This document shows positions 1 through 9,639 of a stretch of DNA of 64,000 bases, piece after piece. The stretch spans positions 5,392,587 to 5,456,586 of the forward strand of contig NC_071333.1 of the NCBI RefSeq assembly GCF_010183535.1, in the 5' to 3' direction. The notes under the pieces were generated by a model, which did no database searches, was not told the DNA's origin, and saw nothing but the letters and a program-made list of their open reading frames with translations. Source of the stretch: Caenorhabditis remanei (Eukaryota; Nematoda; Chromadorea; Rhabditida; Rhabditidae). The position numbers were made by a program, and so were the translations under genes. Each line of letters begins with the position of its first letter. Position 1 is the first letter of the stretch.

Positions 1-1858
1 TTGTGGACATCTGATCCATTCCGATCAAAACATCAGGATCTACTTCATCCTCGAACGCGTCCGTATTGACGTCGATCTTGTTGCGATGGATGAAGCGTAT
101 GTCTTCTCTTGACATTTCAGCTTTCGGGATGTTTCCTACCACACATGATCTCAGTAGAACATCGATTTCAGCTGACTCTTTTTCTGTGAAGACGACAATT
201 GAGGCTTCCTTGTACTTCTCTGGTCCCTTCGCTGTAGGCGATCCAAAGGTTTTCAGTCGTAGAGTGGGTCCATCTGGTGTTTCGAGATTGAGGGTTTTTG
301 CCACAGATTCTTTTATAAAACTTCTGTCGGCCCCCGTATCAATCATCATCGAAATTGTTGTCCATTCTCCCGACACCTTGTTTCTCGCTTTTGCTTGAAT
401 TGTCGGCACGAAGGCTTTTGAAGTGGTCGTCGGCGCTCTCTCTGTTGTCTGCGTCTCACACTGGACAGCTTCTTCTACTTCTTCGGTGTGAGTCACGTTG
501 GTAGTCGCCGTCTTGACCTTTGTCTTGGCTTGCTGATTGTGTTTGTTATCTCTCGATGAGTTAGCAGAAGATGGCGAAGATGATTCACCTCGATTTGTGC
601 AAAGGACACTTGAATGTCGACCTTTACAGAAGTAGCACGGCCTGTTACTGTAACATTCTGCAGTTTTGTGTGCATTACTATGACAGTTTAAACAGCGTCC
701 TTCGCGATTCAAAAAATCTTTGCGATCCTTGATGGAAACGAATTTTGTGCATTTGCTGGATTGGTGCTCGGAGTCCTTACAAAACAGACACAATCTGGTT
801 TTCTTCTGTTTTTCAGAGCGATCCGACTTATTGGACTGGTTTCTGTCCTTCTTTGGATTATCGGCTTTCTCCTTTGGCTCGTTTTTGCCCTTCATCAATA
901 GTTCCAGATCTTCTTCTAGCGTTATGTTCTCTTCAATGTCAGTGAACATTTTGCTGATTGTCCAGTCCTCCGAAGAAGCAATTTTCTTCTTGAAGGTGGC
1001 TCTTCTGATCTTGTCGTTGAACTTTTCCATGATGAGTTCCTTCATCATCCGATTGTCTACGGGTTCTTGAAGGCGTTCCAGTTGCTTTATCGCGACCATC
1101 AATCTTTCGAATAGGAGTCTTTGCTCTCGGGTGCTGCTGTCTTTGGCACAATCTTTGCGAACTTTTTCATTCAGTTCCAGAATGGTAGTCTCAGTGTCCG
1201 CGTATTTGTTTTTGAGAAGTTTGACGGCGATGTCATAATTCTCTGGCGTGATCTGGAATTGATCCAGTAGTTCTTTCGCTCCTCCTTGAAGATGATTGAG
1301 AAGATGAGTGAATTTTAGGATATTTGAGATTTCCGCTTTGTGGATTATCTCTTCGTAGAGCGACCAGAATTTTTGGAATTCCCATCTTTTCCCAGAGAAG
1401 ACTGGGAGTTTGACTGGTGGGAGGTTGGAAACCTGACGTTCCATTTCCATGCTTGGTCTTCTTTGCGAAAACTCCTTGATATTCTGCTTGTTATCCACAG
1501 GCTCGACATTCTCTGATCGGATTCTTTTCAGTACTGCGTGGTACGAATCCCTGAGATTAATGGCGTCCTGGTTGAGCTGAATCAATAGCGGGAGTTTTTC
1601 TTCATAATTTTTCACATTGGCATCTTCTTCATCTCCAATTTTTTCGATTTGCTCTGACAATTTGATCGTGGTTGCTTCAAGCGTTTGGATTTTTGAATCC
1701 AGGAGGTCGATCACTTCTACAATTTGTCCAATGTCTTGTTTTGGGATTGGCAACGTCGCGTTCTTCAGTTTGCTGAGCTCATTCTGATACTTCTTCACGA
1801 ATGTCGACAATGCGGTCGATTGGCTCGTGGTACTCAAGAAGTATAATTGAAGACTCAT
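1..1858 (-). CDS. BEL/Pao retrotransposon Gag-protease (partial, continues off the left edge)
   Basis: One uninterrupted minus-strand reading frame of 619 codons starts at the ATG at 1858 and is still open at base 1. The first ~350 residues are a charged, coiled-coil-like Gag region of the DUF1759 type. Around residues 357-420 there are cysteine knuckles: two CX2CX4HX4C and one CX2CX3HX4C. Near residue 507 is a retropepsin DTGA motif preceded by hydrophobic residues, which fits the DUF1758 aspartic protease of BEL/Pao elements. Reverse transcriptase, RNase H and integrase would lie beyond the window. The product would package and process its own RNA in cytoplasmic particles. No stop or frameshift is visible, so the copy looks young. 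The start is the first ATG after the presumed LTR and primer-binding site. Confidence 0.9.
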   Translation of the reverse strand, partial: MSLQLYFLSTTSQSTALSTFVKKYQNELSKLKNATLPIPKQDIGQIVEVIDLLDSKIQTLEATTIKLSEQIEKIGDEEDANVKNYEEKLPLLIQLNQDAINLRDSYHAVLKRIRSENVEPVDNKQNIKEFSQRRPSMEMERQVSNLPPVKLPVFSGKRWEFQKFWSLYEEIIHKAEISNILKFTHLLNHLQGGAKELLDQFQITPENYDIAVKLLKNKYADTETTILELNEKVRKDCAKDSSTREQRLLFERLMVAIKQLERLQEPVDNRMMKELIMEKFNDKIRRATFKKKIASSEDWTISKMFTDIEENITLEEDLELLMKGKNEPKEKADNPKKDRNQSNKSDRSEKQKKTRLCLFCKDSEHQSSKCTKFVSIKDRKDFLNREGRCLNCHSNAHKTAECYSNRPCYFCKGRHSSVLCTNRGESSSPSSANSSRDNKHNQQAKTKVKTATTNVTHTEEVEEAVQCETQTTERAPTTTSKAFVPTIQAKARNKVSGEWTTISMMIDTGADRSFIKESVAKTLNLETPDGPTLRLKTFGSPTAKGPEKYKEASIVVFTEKESAEIDVLLRSCVVGNIPKAEMSREDIRFIHRNKIDVNTDAFEDEVDPDVLIGMDQMST

Positions 1859-2089
1859 GGTTCTTCACCGAATTAGCGATCCGAAGTGATTGGAGAGCGA
1901 AAAAATTCGAAAATTTTGAGATTTTACTCAGCGTTAGAGTAAACCTCGAGCGAATTTGGTGGTTAGTATCAGTTAGTCAAGAAAGGACGGACAAGAATAT
2001 TGTCAAAATAAAACTCGTACCTCCTTTCTCAAAAAGCGATCCTCGTTGTTCCTGCCACGCGGGTTTTCAGAATTTGGTCGTATGCACCA

Positions 2090-2380
2090 TATAATAATTT
2101 CTCACTTCCTTGACGACTTGCGGCGAAACAATAAACAGTCAATCTAATAACTATTTATTACAGAAGAAAGAATATTAAAGTAAAATTATATGGGCGAAAT
2201 AAGACGATGGGGGAGAATTTGGAGAGTAAAGGTCTCTCTTGTTGCAAGTGCCCCCTTGTCCCTTCGGACAGGCTTCTGCCCGAGGGACTCTGAGACGCAG
2301 ACATAAGAAATAGTAACAGGAGGCGGGGACTCCTAGTTAAACAAAGGTATGATATACTATAATAGGAGATATCATACACA
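2090..2380 (-). repeat. Putative 5' LTR of the BEL/Pao element
   Basis: Upstream of gag on the minus strand, sequence starting TGTGTATGATATC at 2380 runs to about 2090. It is followed by TGGTGCATACG, which resembles a tRNA primer-binding site, and gag starts ~230 bp later. The stretch has an AATAAA on the minus strand near 2157. At its outer end is a 9-bp inverted repeat (GTATGATAT/ATATCATAC, 2348-2376). The partner LTR is outside the window, so the borders are inferred. The inner end reads ...TTATTATA rather than the usual ...CA. Confidence 0.5.
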
Positions 2381-2659
2381 AATTATAACTTTGATTATTA
2401 AAAATGACAATAACTCTCTATGGATTGCCTGTGAAAAATATGTCAACTATTATACAAAAATTGTGTTCTACTTTTAACCTGTGTTATTGAAAAAAGTTAT
2501 AAAAACTATTTCTCAAAAAACTATTTCTCAACTTAATGAAACTATCTTCCCGCAACATCAGCTGCAAAATTTTAAAACCATATGCTTCTTGTATTACCTA
2601 TCCGCCGGTGGCTGACGGCTTGCTCAAAGTTTGACACGGGGACGAGAGGTGATAGACAA

Positions 2660-3180
2660 CCAGGGTTCGATCCCCGAAGGTGTTAAATTTTGTTTGTTTT
2701 TTGTTTTTCACATTTTGGTACTAATCTGACATACGGGGTTCGACTCTTGATGCTGGCAAATCTTTTTTGACCTTGATTTCTGACATTTTTCTTCATTTAA
2801 GACAGATAGAAGTACTATTGTGAGGGAAATAGAAGTAACTGTTGATCGAATGACTTGTACATGTATCAACTCAAGTGATGATAATTAGAATGTTTGTTAG
2901 GACCGCTCCCGAAGTACGGAAAAACTATTCTCAAGCCTACGGAATAGGGAATGGTTTTTCGAAAACAATTACAAGTCATTTGATCAGCAGTTACTTCTAT
3001 TTCCCTCGCAATAGTTCTTCTATCTGTCTTAAATTTAAAAAATGTCAGAAATCAAAGTCAAAAAAGATTTTCCAGCATCAAGAGTCGACCTCCGGTCGTC
3101 AGATTAATACCGAAATGTCAAAAACAAAAACAAAACACTTTTCCAGCTCCCGCTATCGAACCCCAGACCCTACAAACCCT
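2660..3180. repeat. Foldback element with ~200-bp arms
   Basis: About 200 bp at 2660-2858 is repeated as an imperfect reverse complement at 2971-3180, separated by ~110 bp. Matching landmarks from inside outward are TTGATCGAATGACTTG, AGGGAAATAGAAGTAACTG, TCGACTCTTGATGCTGG and GGTACTAATCTGAC. The outer ends of both arms carry GGGTTCGAT-like strings that resemble a tRNA B box. No coding potential is supported. A related fragment lies near 33.35 kb. Confidence 0.8.
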
Positions 3181-4262
3181 AATACTACCTCCTTTTTGGG
3201 ACAAATTTTACTCGATTTTCAATCGTGTCGAAATCTCTGGTGTGGAAATGTCCCGGAGCCTAGATTTCAAATATGTGTTTGACCGGTGGCTGTTTCATGA
3301 ATCGGAAATTCATTCAAACCTCCGGAAATTAGTTATCTCCAAATTTTTGCAAACACCGGAAATTTGTCTTGAGCTTGGCATTGAATGTTGCAGTTCGATC
3401 AACTCTTTGGGGTTCTTACTCAGTTGAGGCTAATATAGTTTATAATAGCTTTTGAACGTTTGAAGAACCGAACATAAGCTTCATCATGCACCGACTCCCT
3501 AAAAAGATTTCGTGCAATAGGTAGGTTTCATTCAGTTAATACTAAACATTTGTATAGTTTGTTTAATAAGGTTGACGTCCATGGTGTGAACTTGGACCTT
3601 ATCCTTCCACTTACTTAAATCCAACACTTACGAACACGGTCGTCGATTACATAAATATTTATTAGAGGAGACTAAAGAATAAGAAAGATAAAGTTAACTT
3701 AAAGAGGGAGACTAATACTACAGGGGCTTAATAAGAATAAACATGTAAAAATGTAAAAGAGATAATTAAAGATTAAATAATAGACCGCAAGACAGTTGGT
3801 ATGTCTTGGGACCTAGCACTCCGCTACTACTGACCCTCGGGTGTCGACAACCCCGCGCGGGAGAAAGGGAGAGAGACACAGAGTAAAGGGAACGCCCCTC
3901 AAATGAGAGAACGTTCAAAGTACCATGTGACATTTGTGAACCTGTAGGTTGTATGGAATCTAAAACCGTATAAAATTCAATCAGAAGTTTTGAAATTGGC
4001 AAGGCTGCCGTTCGCACACGAAAAAATTTTTGATTTAAAAATTCTTCGTTGTTAACAAACATTGTTCAGATTCATCGCAGTTTACCAAAACCTATTTTTG
4101 AGCAGCTGTTGATCATCACCATAGTAAATTTAGCACATTTCATTCAGTGGAAAAGCTGGGTCAATAATTTTTTTGATGAACATTATTTACACATATTTTA
4201 ATAGCTCTCGACTCTATTAATATAAAAACGGTACATTTTGTACATATCTTTGTTTTCTGACA
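3181..4262. other. Intergenic, no gene supported
   Basis: AT-rich spacer between the foldback and the secreted multi-cysteine gene. The short open frames lack a splice context or protein-like composition. A GC-richer patch at about 3780-3910, with purine-rich sequence and a TTTATT motif near 3657, vaguely resembles LTR-type sequence, but I could not match it to the LTR at 2.1-2.4 kb. Confidence 0.5.
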
Positions 4263-5531
4263 ATGTTTTTACATACTTTGTTCATCGGATATCTTCTACC
4301 TTGTGTAATGACTTGGCATGTTATTCGCCAGCAATCTACAAGAGTGGGAGATCCATTATTTTCATATATTAACACTGGGCGCTTCTCTGAAAAAAATCGA
4401 GTGTATTTCGAAGAATTCACCAACTGGAAAACAGGTGTTAGCCTAAACGTATCGCATAGTAAGTAAAAATATGTTTTTAAAAAGCTCAAAAATAACATTT
4501 TTCAAGGTGCCATAAGGCAACAAGAGTCTATTTCCCCTGCCTGGGAGTATCCTGAAAACGGTTTCTTCTGGAGTCCAAATTCTCGTGTTGAAGATGGATA
4601 TCCTGAAGAGGAAGCAATCGCCTGTTACGAAGAAATTGATCATCCATCCGGTTATAGAACAACTGATCGTTTTGAAGTAAATCAATACCGATCATTTGAA
4701 AATGGAACCGTTTTTGTGAGTTGTGGAAGATTTGAAGGACATGTAAGAAAAGTTAGTGAACCAGGTAAAAATCGTACGTTGAATATAAACGAAAAGGTCT
4801 ACAACAAATTTTAGTATACGGTTGCTACTATAATGAGACAGTTTATGAACTTGGAAAGAAATGGCTAGAGCCGAATCCTGGAGAAAAATGGCCGTTGAAA
4901 CGAATCATGATGTGTACAAAGCCAAATGATGGATATTTTGAGAGCAAACTTGTTGGTTCGTCTGCTTGAGATAATTTATTGAAAAAATATCGGCTTTTAA
5001 GGATGCACGAAAGAGAATATCTACAACACCACTGATAAGCACATCAAAGAAATAATCTATTATGATGAAATAAATCTGAATTCAACAAATGAAGAAGCTC
5101 CATTTTTCAAATGTGTGGAGACAAAGCCAGGAAATGTGGAGTTAGTGGAAGTCAATCACAGAATGAGTTCGAATTCGAAGTTCTGAGGTCATTTTTTAAT
5201 TACGATTTTATTCAGTTCTTGGATGTGTAGTTGACAATGTTTGGCACCAGCGATGGACTCCATGGAAAGATGACAAACGAGGTGCAATTTTTCAATGTGA
5301 AGACTATGAGCAGTACGAGAAAAAATGTTAGTTCTTCTCAATTTTTAATAGGCTTTAAACCTTTTTTCAGATTGTTATGTTGCTGGACGTCAGTTTGAAA
5401 TTAATCGTGAGCTGAAACTGACGAACGGATGTACGTTTTTGTGCCACCCGCAAACAAATATTTACAATTGTGATCAAACTTCAAAAATGTTTAAAGTAGT
5501 CGGAAAGCCAAGAATGTCTAAATTAATGTGA
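4263..5531 (+). CDS. Secreted multi-cysteine protein, MIG-18-like (fibronectin type I-like modules)
   Basis: Spliced model: 4263-4458, 4507-4764, 4815-4955, 5002-5166, 5216-5326, 5371-5531 (343 aa; phase is kept throughout). The N-terminus is a hydrophobic signal peptide. The C-terminal two thirds is a chain of small modules with recurring Gly-Cys, Tyr/Gly-x-x-Trp and Cys spacing (for example GCYYNETVYELG followed by a Cys and a closing Gly-Cys). This matches the nematode 'abnormal cell migration protein 18-like' fibronectin type I-like family; that assignment is from memory of the family. It probably acts outside the cell. Introns 3 and 4 need weak GTTCGT/GTTCGA donors, but exon lengths 141/165/111/161 are identical to the paralogue at 16-17.7 kb, which supports the model. 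Expression could still be impaired. Confidence 0.8.
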
Positions 5532-5729
5532 CGTGCAATTGTCGTTTTAATAACTTGTATCTGTAAATTGATTCTGAGTTAATGATGGTTTTTTTTTCAT
5601 TTCTGGTGTTTCAATCTTAATGAAAATGTTGTATATGGGATTTGAACACTGGAGAAAAGTGTATGTTTGACAAACTGGGAAAATTTGAAAATAAGAATTG
5701 AATTCGTGTTTCAGAGAAATATGTTGTCA

Positions 5730-5958
5730 AAGGCTCCGGGACATCTCGCCACTAGACGTTTCGCCACCGGACGTTTCGCCACCAAAAAATAGAGAATTTC
5801 CAAAACTTTATAGGGAAAAAAACATACCACTAGTACGCTTTGATTATGCTAATTAAAGTTATGTGCTTTTTTCCCTTTAAATTTTTAGAAATTCTCCATT
5901 TTTTGGTGGCGAAACGTCTGGTGGCGAAACGTCTAGTTGCGAGATGTCCCGGAGCCTT
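5730..5958. repeat. 229-bp palindromic MITE
   Basis: The ends are AAGGCTCCGGGACATCTCGC and its near-perfect reverse complement. Each arm continues inward with two copies of a GACGTTTCGCCACC-type motif around an AT-rich centre. GTCA occurs directly on both flanks (5726-5729 and 5959-5962), a possible 4-bp target-site duplication. No open reading frame is present. Confidence 0.85.
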
Positions 5959-6341
5959 GTCAAATAATCAATTTTAGTCGTTGTCATCAGTTATAGACTG
6001 CAATTTCGCTGTTTCCATTTAACTTTTCAAAAAATATACAAGCTTATGTGCTTAGTGAAGGTTATGTAATATGGGTACGATTTTTTGAATGTGACTAGAT
6101 AGGGTTGGAAACAGTACAAATAGTCTGAACAAACAATAAAAAAATGAATTTGGACTTTTAAACAATTGATGAAAAACACAAAACGTTTGCTATGTTTTTC
6201 AATAGCAGCTGTGTAAACACACTTCATTCTGTGCACATAATTCTATCAAACTCGATTTGACCCCTGTTCTCTTCTAATTCCTATAGAAAAATTACCATAT
6301 CATTAGTTTATTTTGTTTATCGGGATTAAGAAGAGGAGCCG

Positions 6342-7267
6342 ATGCTACTTCTTAATATACTTGTGGGACTTATTGTATCCCATGGGTTTTTGCATCAGTT
6401 TCTTCAAAAAACCAATTCGATGGAAGATACGCTTTTTTGTATACTAAAACAAGACGTTTCTCAGAGAAAATCTTAGTTTTTTTTGAAGAATACAGTAACT
6501 GTAAAACTGGTTCGGTTCTAAACGACGGATTGTGCCAGTCTGATTTTTGTTTGACTAGAATTTGAATTCATTCAATTTTAGTCAGTATGGGTTACACTTT
6601 TTTCTCTGGTAAACTTTTTTCTCTGCCAGATTATACCATGCCCCCTGGTTCTATTGGGTTCCTAACACACGTAGTGAAGATGGCTACCCCGACAAAGAAG
6701 CAGTCGATTGTTGTACTTCTAATAGTTACTACAACCTAAATAATTATACTAAAGACAAGAAAGTTGAAGTTACGGTAACAAAACTGTTCAAAATAGAACA
6801 GTTCGTGTTCAATGTGATATATCTGATGGACAAGAGTCAGTGAAGCAAGTAAAGACTTTACTGAAATGAATAATTCAATTTTACTTTATAGTATGTGGCA
6901 GTTTTTACAATCGAACTGTTTTCCAACTTGGTCAGCAATGCATGCAAGTAATGCAATGCGACAAATCACGAAAACGGGTTATTTTGGATGCAGAGTTGTT
7001 GGATGTTTTCTCAGATACACTATCAGCTACACTCAAGATAATCTTAGAGTATGTAGAAACTATTTAAAAAATATTCTAAATTCTACGGACAATGCTGTTA
7101 AACCAACATTTCCGTTGTGGATTTGAGCCGGCTGAAATTTCAATGATGAAGGTCAACAAAGGAAAACTTAAGTTCCAAATGTGAATAAATTACTCAATAC
7201 TGAATTTTTTCTTGCATCCGGCCGTGTCATTGACAATGTGTGGCATGATCATCATTTACCCTAGGAA
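6342..7267 (+). pseudogene. Broken paralogue of the MIG-18-like secreted gene
   Basis: Sequence parallel to the 4.3-kb gene can be followed exon by exon but changes frame repeatedly. An ATG with a hydrophobic leader begins at 6342. The frame shifts before the segment equivalent to 'RRFSEK...FFEEYSNCKTG'. The second exon is recognisable ('RSEDGYPDKEAVDCC') with another shift near 6780. A Cys module like CGSFYNRTV follows at ~6893, with a single-base shift before GYFGCRVVGC. 'GRVIDNVWHDHHLP' then ends in a stop near 7262. The last module is not recoverable. It is a decayed tandem duplicate; expression as protein is unlikely. Confidence 0.8.
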
Positions 7268-7506
7268 AAAGTTTAGGTTGATATTTTTGATTGAGTGTTT
7301 CAGTCTTGGGCAATACAATGAAAATGTAAGTGTAAAAACAGCTAGCCATACAAATAAACTACTACTGTTTATAAATTCAAAATGCAAATTTATTATTTGA
7401 AAAGAAAAAATATATAATCAGAATTTTCAAATCTTGTAAAAAAAAAATAGAATCATGGGTCGTAATAATGACAAGAGTACTGTTCGGGTTAGACTAATAA
7501 AAGTAT

Positions 7507-7767
7507 TCATTGAAGCCAAAAACCTCCAAATTCGTCAAAAAAATTTCTGAATTCACTCATCATTTGTTCCATTTCTCCGGCGTGCTTGATCAAAAAATTA
7601 ACAATCCAGAAGAAACATACAGACAAGAACAGCAACACCACTGTTAGGCTTAAGATGACAAAAGCAAAGCCAGCAACTGTTTCTGAGGTTCTATTTTCTT
7701 TCACTTTCTGTCGATAAGCTTTCAGTTTGTTCCTTCGAAATTGATGAACTTTACGTTGGAATGGCAT
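7507..7767 (-). CDS. Small single-pass membrane protein, unknown
   Basis: An 86-codon minus-strand frame. The first ~27 residues are very basic, followed by one ~28-residue hydrophobic segment (about residues 31-58) and a short acidic/aromatic tail. It is therefore probably a single-span membrane protein with a positively charged cytosolic N-terminus. The ATG lies immediately after TTTATTTTCAG, the form of a spliced-leader or cis-splice acceptor, which supports a transcribed gene and this start. An AATAAA on the minus strand lies ~115 bp past the stop. I do not recognise a family. It may be the last exon of a longer gene, but no upstream exon was found. Confidence 0.5.
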   Translation of the reverse strand: MPFQRKVHQFRRNKLKAYRQKVKENRTSETVAGFAFVILSLTVVLLFLSVCFFWIVNFLIKHAGEMEQMMSEFRNFFDEFGGFWLQ

Positions 7768-7770
7768 CTG

Positions 7771-8985
7771 AAAATAAAGTAATAAGGAGTTTGAATGGAT
7801 GATGGAAAAAAATTTTGATATTATTATGAAATGATCTCCAACGTTACTAAACTATGTGTTCCTTTAGCAAAAGAAGTGAACAAGTAGACACACAACTTTG
7901 TTTGAAAAATATAAAGTATATGAAAAGCTAATATAAAAAAATTCTGATATTTAAGAAAACTGAAAGTATATCAATTCCCCCTGATTGGTTTTCAAAAAAA
8001 GTTTAATCAAAAAACCAAAAGTAATTTTGTACTTGGTTCTGAGATTTTGCAATTTTTGCCAGTGTTCTTGCTCGAAAATTTGATTTTTTGAACTTGGTCG
8101 TTCCAAAATTTTAGAAGATAAACTGAAGGAAACGTAACAGTGAAAGAAGAAAAAATTAATTCATTGTTGCTCACATTGCAATTTTTCTTATAAAGGATAT
8201 CGGTTTTCAGAAGAGTTATTTCAAAATGTAAAAAATTATAACATTAATTCAGAATGTCTTGATATTAAAATTAGCATAAAACTATAAAATTGTGAAGCTT
8301 TAATTTATTTTTACCACACATCACACTCTCAAAAAGTGTGAAAATATTCGAAACACAATTCGTAAATATCAATTTCCTGCGGTTACCTCCCGTCTACTCT
8401 TTAATCATTCTTTCACGTGGGCTTACCCAGAGATAGCGGAAAGAGTATGCAACCACTAATCTCTATTTTGTGGCTACATTTTTATTCTACGTATTTGCAA
8501 TAGCTGGGGATTGGTATGAAAATAAACCAAAATGTTGTCTTTAATGATACACAACATAGAAACGGAAATCTAACAAAAAAAAACAAGATGAAAAAATACT
8601 TAAAGGACTGAAACCAAGACTGATCTACAACAAGACATGATTTAGAACGAATTCGAGGCAGATTCGTCATGAGTTAGCGACTAAATGAATAAATATCACC
8701 AATTATAATATTGGTGGACCGAACTTATTAGTACAGACTGTCAAGTTTTATTTAATTTTCATTAAATTTAGTTGAAAAAGTATAAGTTCGTCAATATTTA
8801 AGTCGTCAAATGTGTTCAAAAATGCACAATAAAATCAAGAAAAGGGAGAAAAGTAGAAGTTCGGATACATGAAAACAGGGAGAAAGATATTTAGATTGTT
8901 TTCATCATCTTTAGAGCAAGTTCATCGAAGATTCTGACAAACCCCCCAAATATGTGCAGAGCGCGACAATCCCATGTGTGTGCAC
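7771..8985. other. Intergenic, no gene supported
   Basis: AT-rich, with short chance frames only. A few purine- and A-rich tracts are present but no tRNA, coding exon or clear repeat. Confidence 0.5.
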
Positions 8986-9136
8986 CAGAGTTGCGCGGAA
9001 GTGATTTTTTCTGAAACGGAAGTTGGAATTCGGAAGTAAAATTTTGAAAATGAAAGTCGGAAGTAAAATTTTCAAACGGAAATCGGAAGTGAAAAAACAG
9101 CGCGGAAGTCGGAAGTCGGAATTCCGCGCAACTCTG
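8986..9136. mobile_element. 151-bp hAT-like MITE with CGGAAGT motifs
   Basis: Terminal inverted repeats are CAGAGTTGCGCGGAA and TTCCGCGCAACTCTG. The flanks are GTGTGCAC (8978-8985) and ATGTGCAC (9137-9144), an 8-bp target-site duplication with one mismatch. CAG ends plus an 8-bp duplication are typical of hAT elements. The interior is built of repeated GGAAGT units. Non-coding. It resembles the much longer element at 54.2-55.1 kb. Confidence 0.85.
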
Positions 9137-9247
9137 ATGTGCACCTTGTATTCTTGAAAAATTCTAGTATTCTCGTCAATTCGTCACACGTGCCTTCTGA
9201 GAAGCTGTGAATTCATAAGTTATCCAAAGTCAATTTCAAAAAAATTT

Positions 9248-9636
9248 TCAACCTACCCATTCAGGATTATGCAACGTTTTTCTAGTAAATTCATACACAA
9301 AGTAGAGTTTTAGCTGCATACTGGAACACTGACATCATTACGTGAATTAATTAAAAGCCGACACATTGTACATATGTGGTTCTCTTGAGTACATTCTGTC
9401 TGTATGTCCAATCGCATCATCACTGTAAAATTATGATATTCACAGAGTTTGTTTCATTTTATTCTGACTCACAAAATATTATCGTTTTCATAAACCACAA
9501 TTCTGTAATGGAACGATGGTTTGTTGCATTCAAACTGTCCTTCGAATTGGAAGGTACTCAGATATGCATTAACGGAAGAAGGAATAGCCAGTAATACAAC
9601 AACGACGAAGAAAATCATGAGTTTGGGAGCAAACAT
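9248..9636 (-). CDS. Small secreted protein, possibly transthyretin-like
   Basis: Minus-strand model with exons 9636-9473, 9422-9365 and 9313-9248 (95 aa, phase consistent). The first ~24 residues form a signal peptide (hydrophobic run ending in VNA). The mature part starts with a beta-strand-like stretch ('FQFEGQFECNK') and contains 'YENDNI...DDAIGHTD', which recalls the C-K/R-P...V-x-Y-D...D pattern of nematode transthyretin-like proteins, but this is weak. An ATTTTCAG acceptor lies just upstream of the ATG. The last intron (51 bp, GTGTCG donor) is needed to bypass a stop, so the 3' end is uncertain and the gene may be truncated. Confidence 0.45.
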
Positions 9637-9639
9637 TCT

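Noticed and set aside
66..1151. Plus-strand and alternate minus-strand frames over the retrotransposon
   Set aside because: They are shadows of the long Gag-protease frame, which has clear domain motifs.
2615..2690. Possible tRNA gene ending in GGTTCGATCCCC
   Set aside because: No complete acceptor or anticodon stem can be drawn; better explained as the tip of the foldback repeat.
3640..3960. Second LTR or solo LTR
   Set aside because: It shares general style (TTTATT, purine-rich) with the 2.1-2.4 kb LTR but no alignable sequence by eye.
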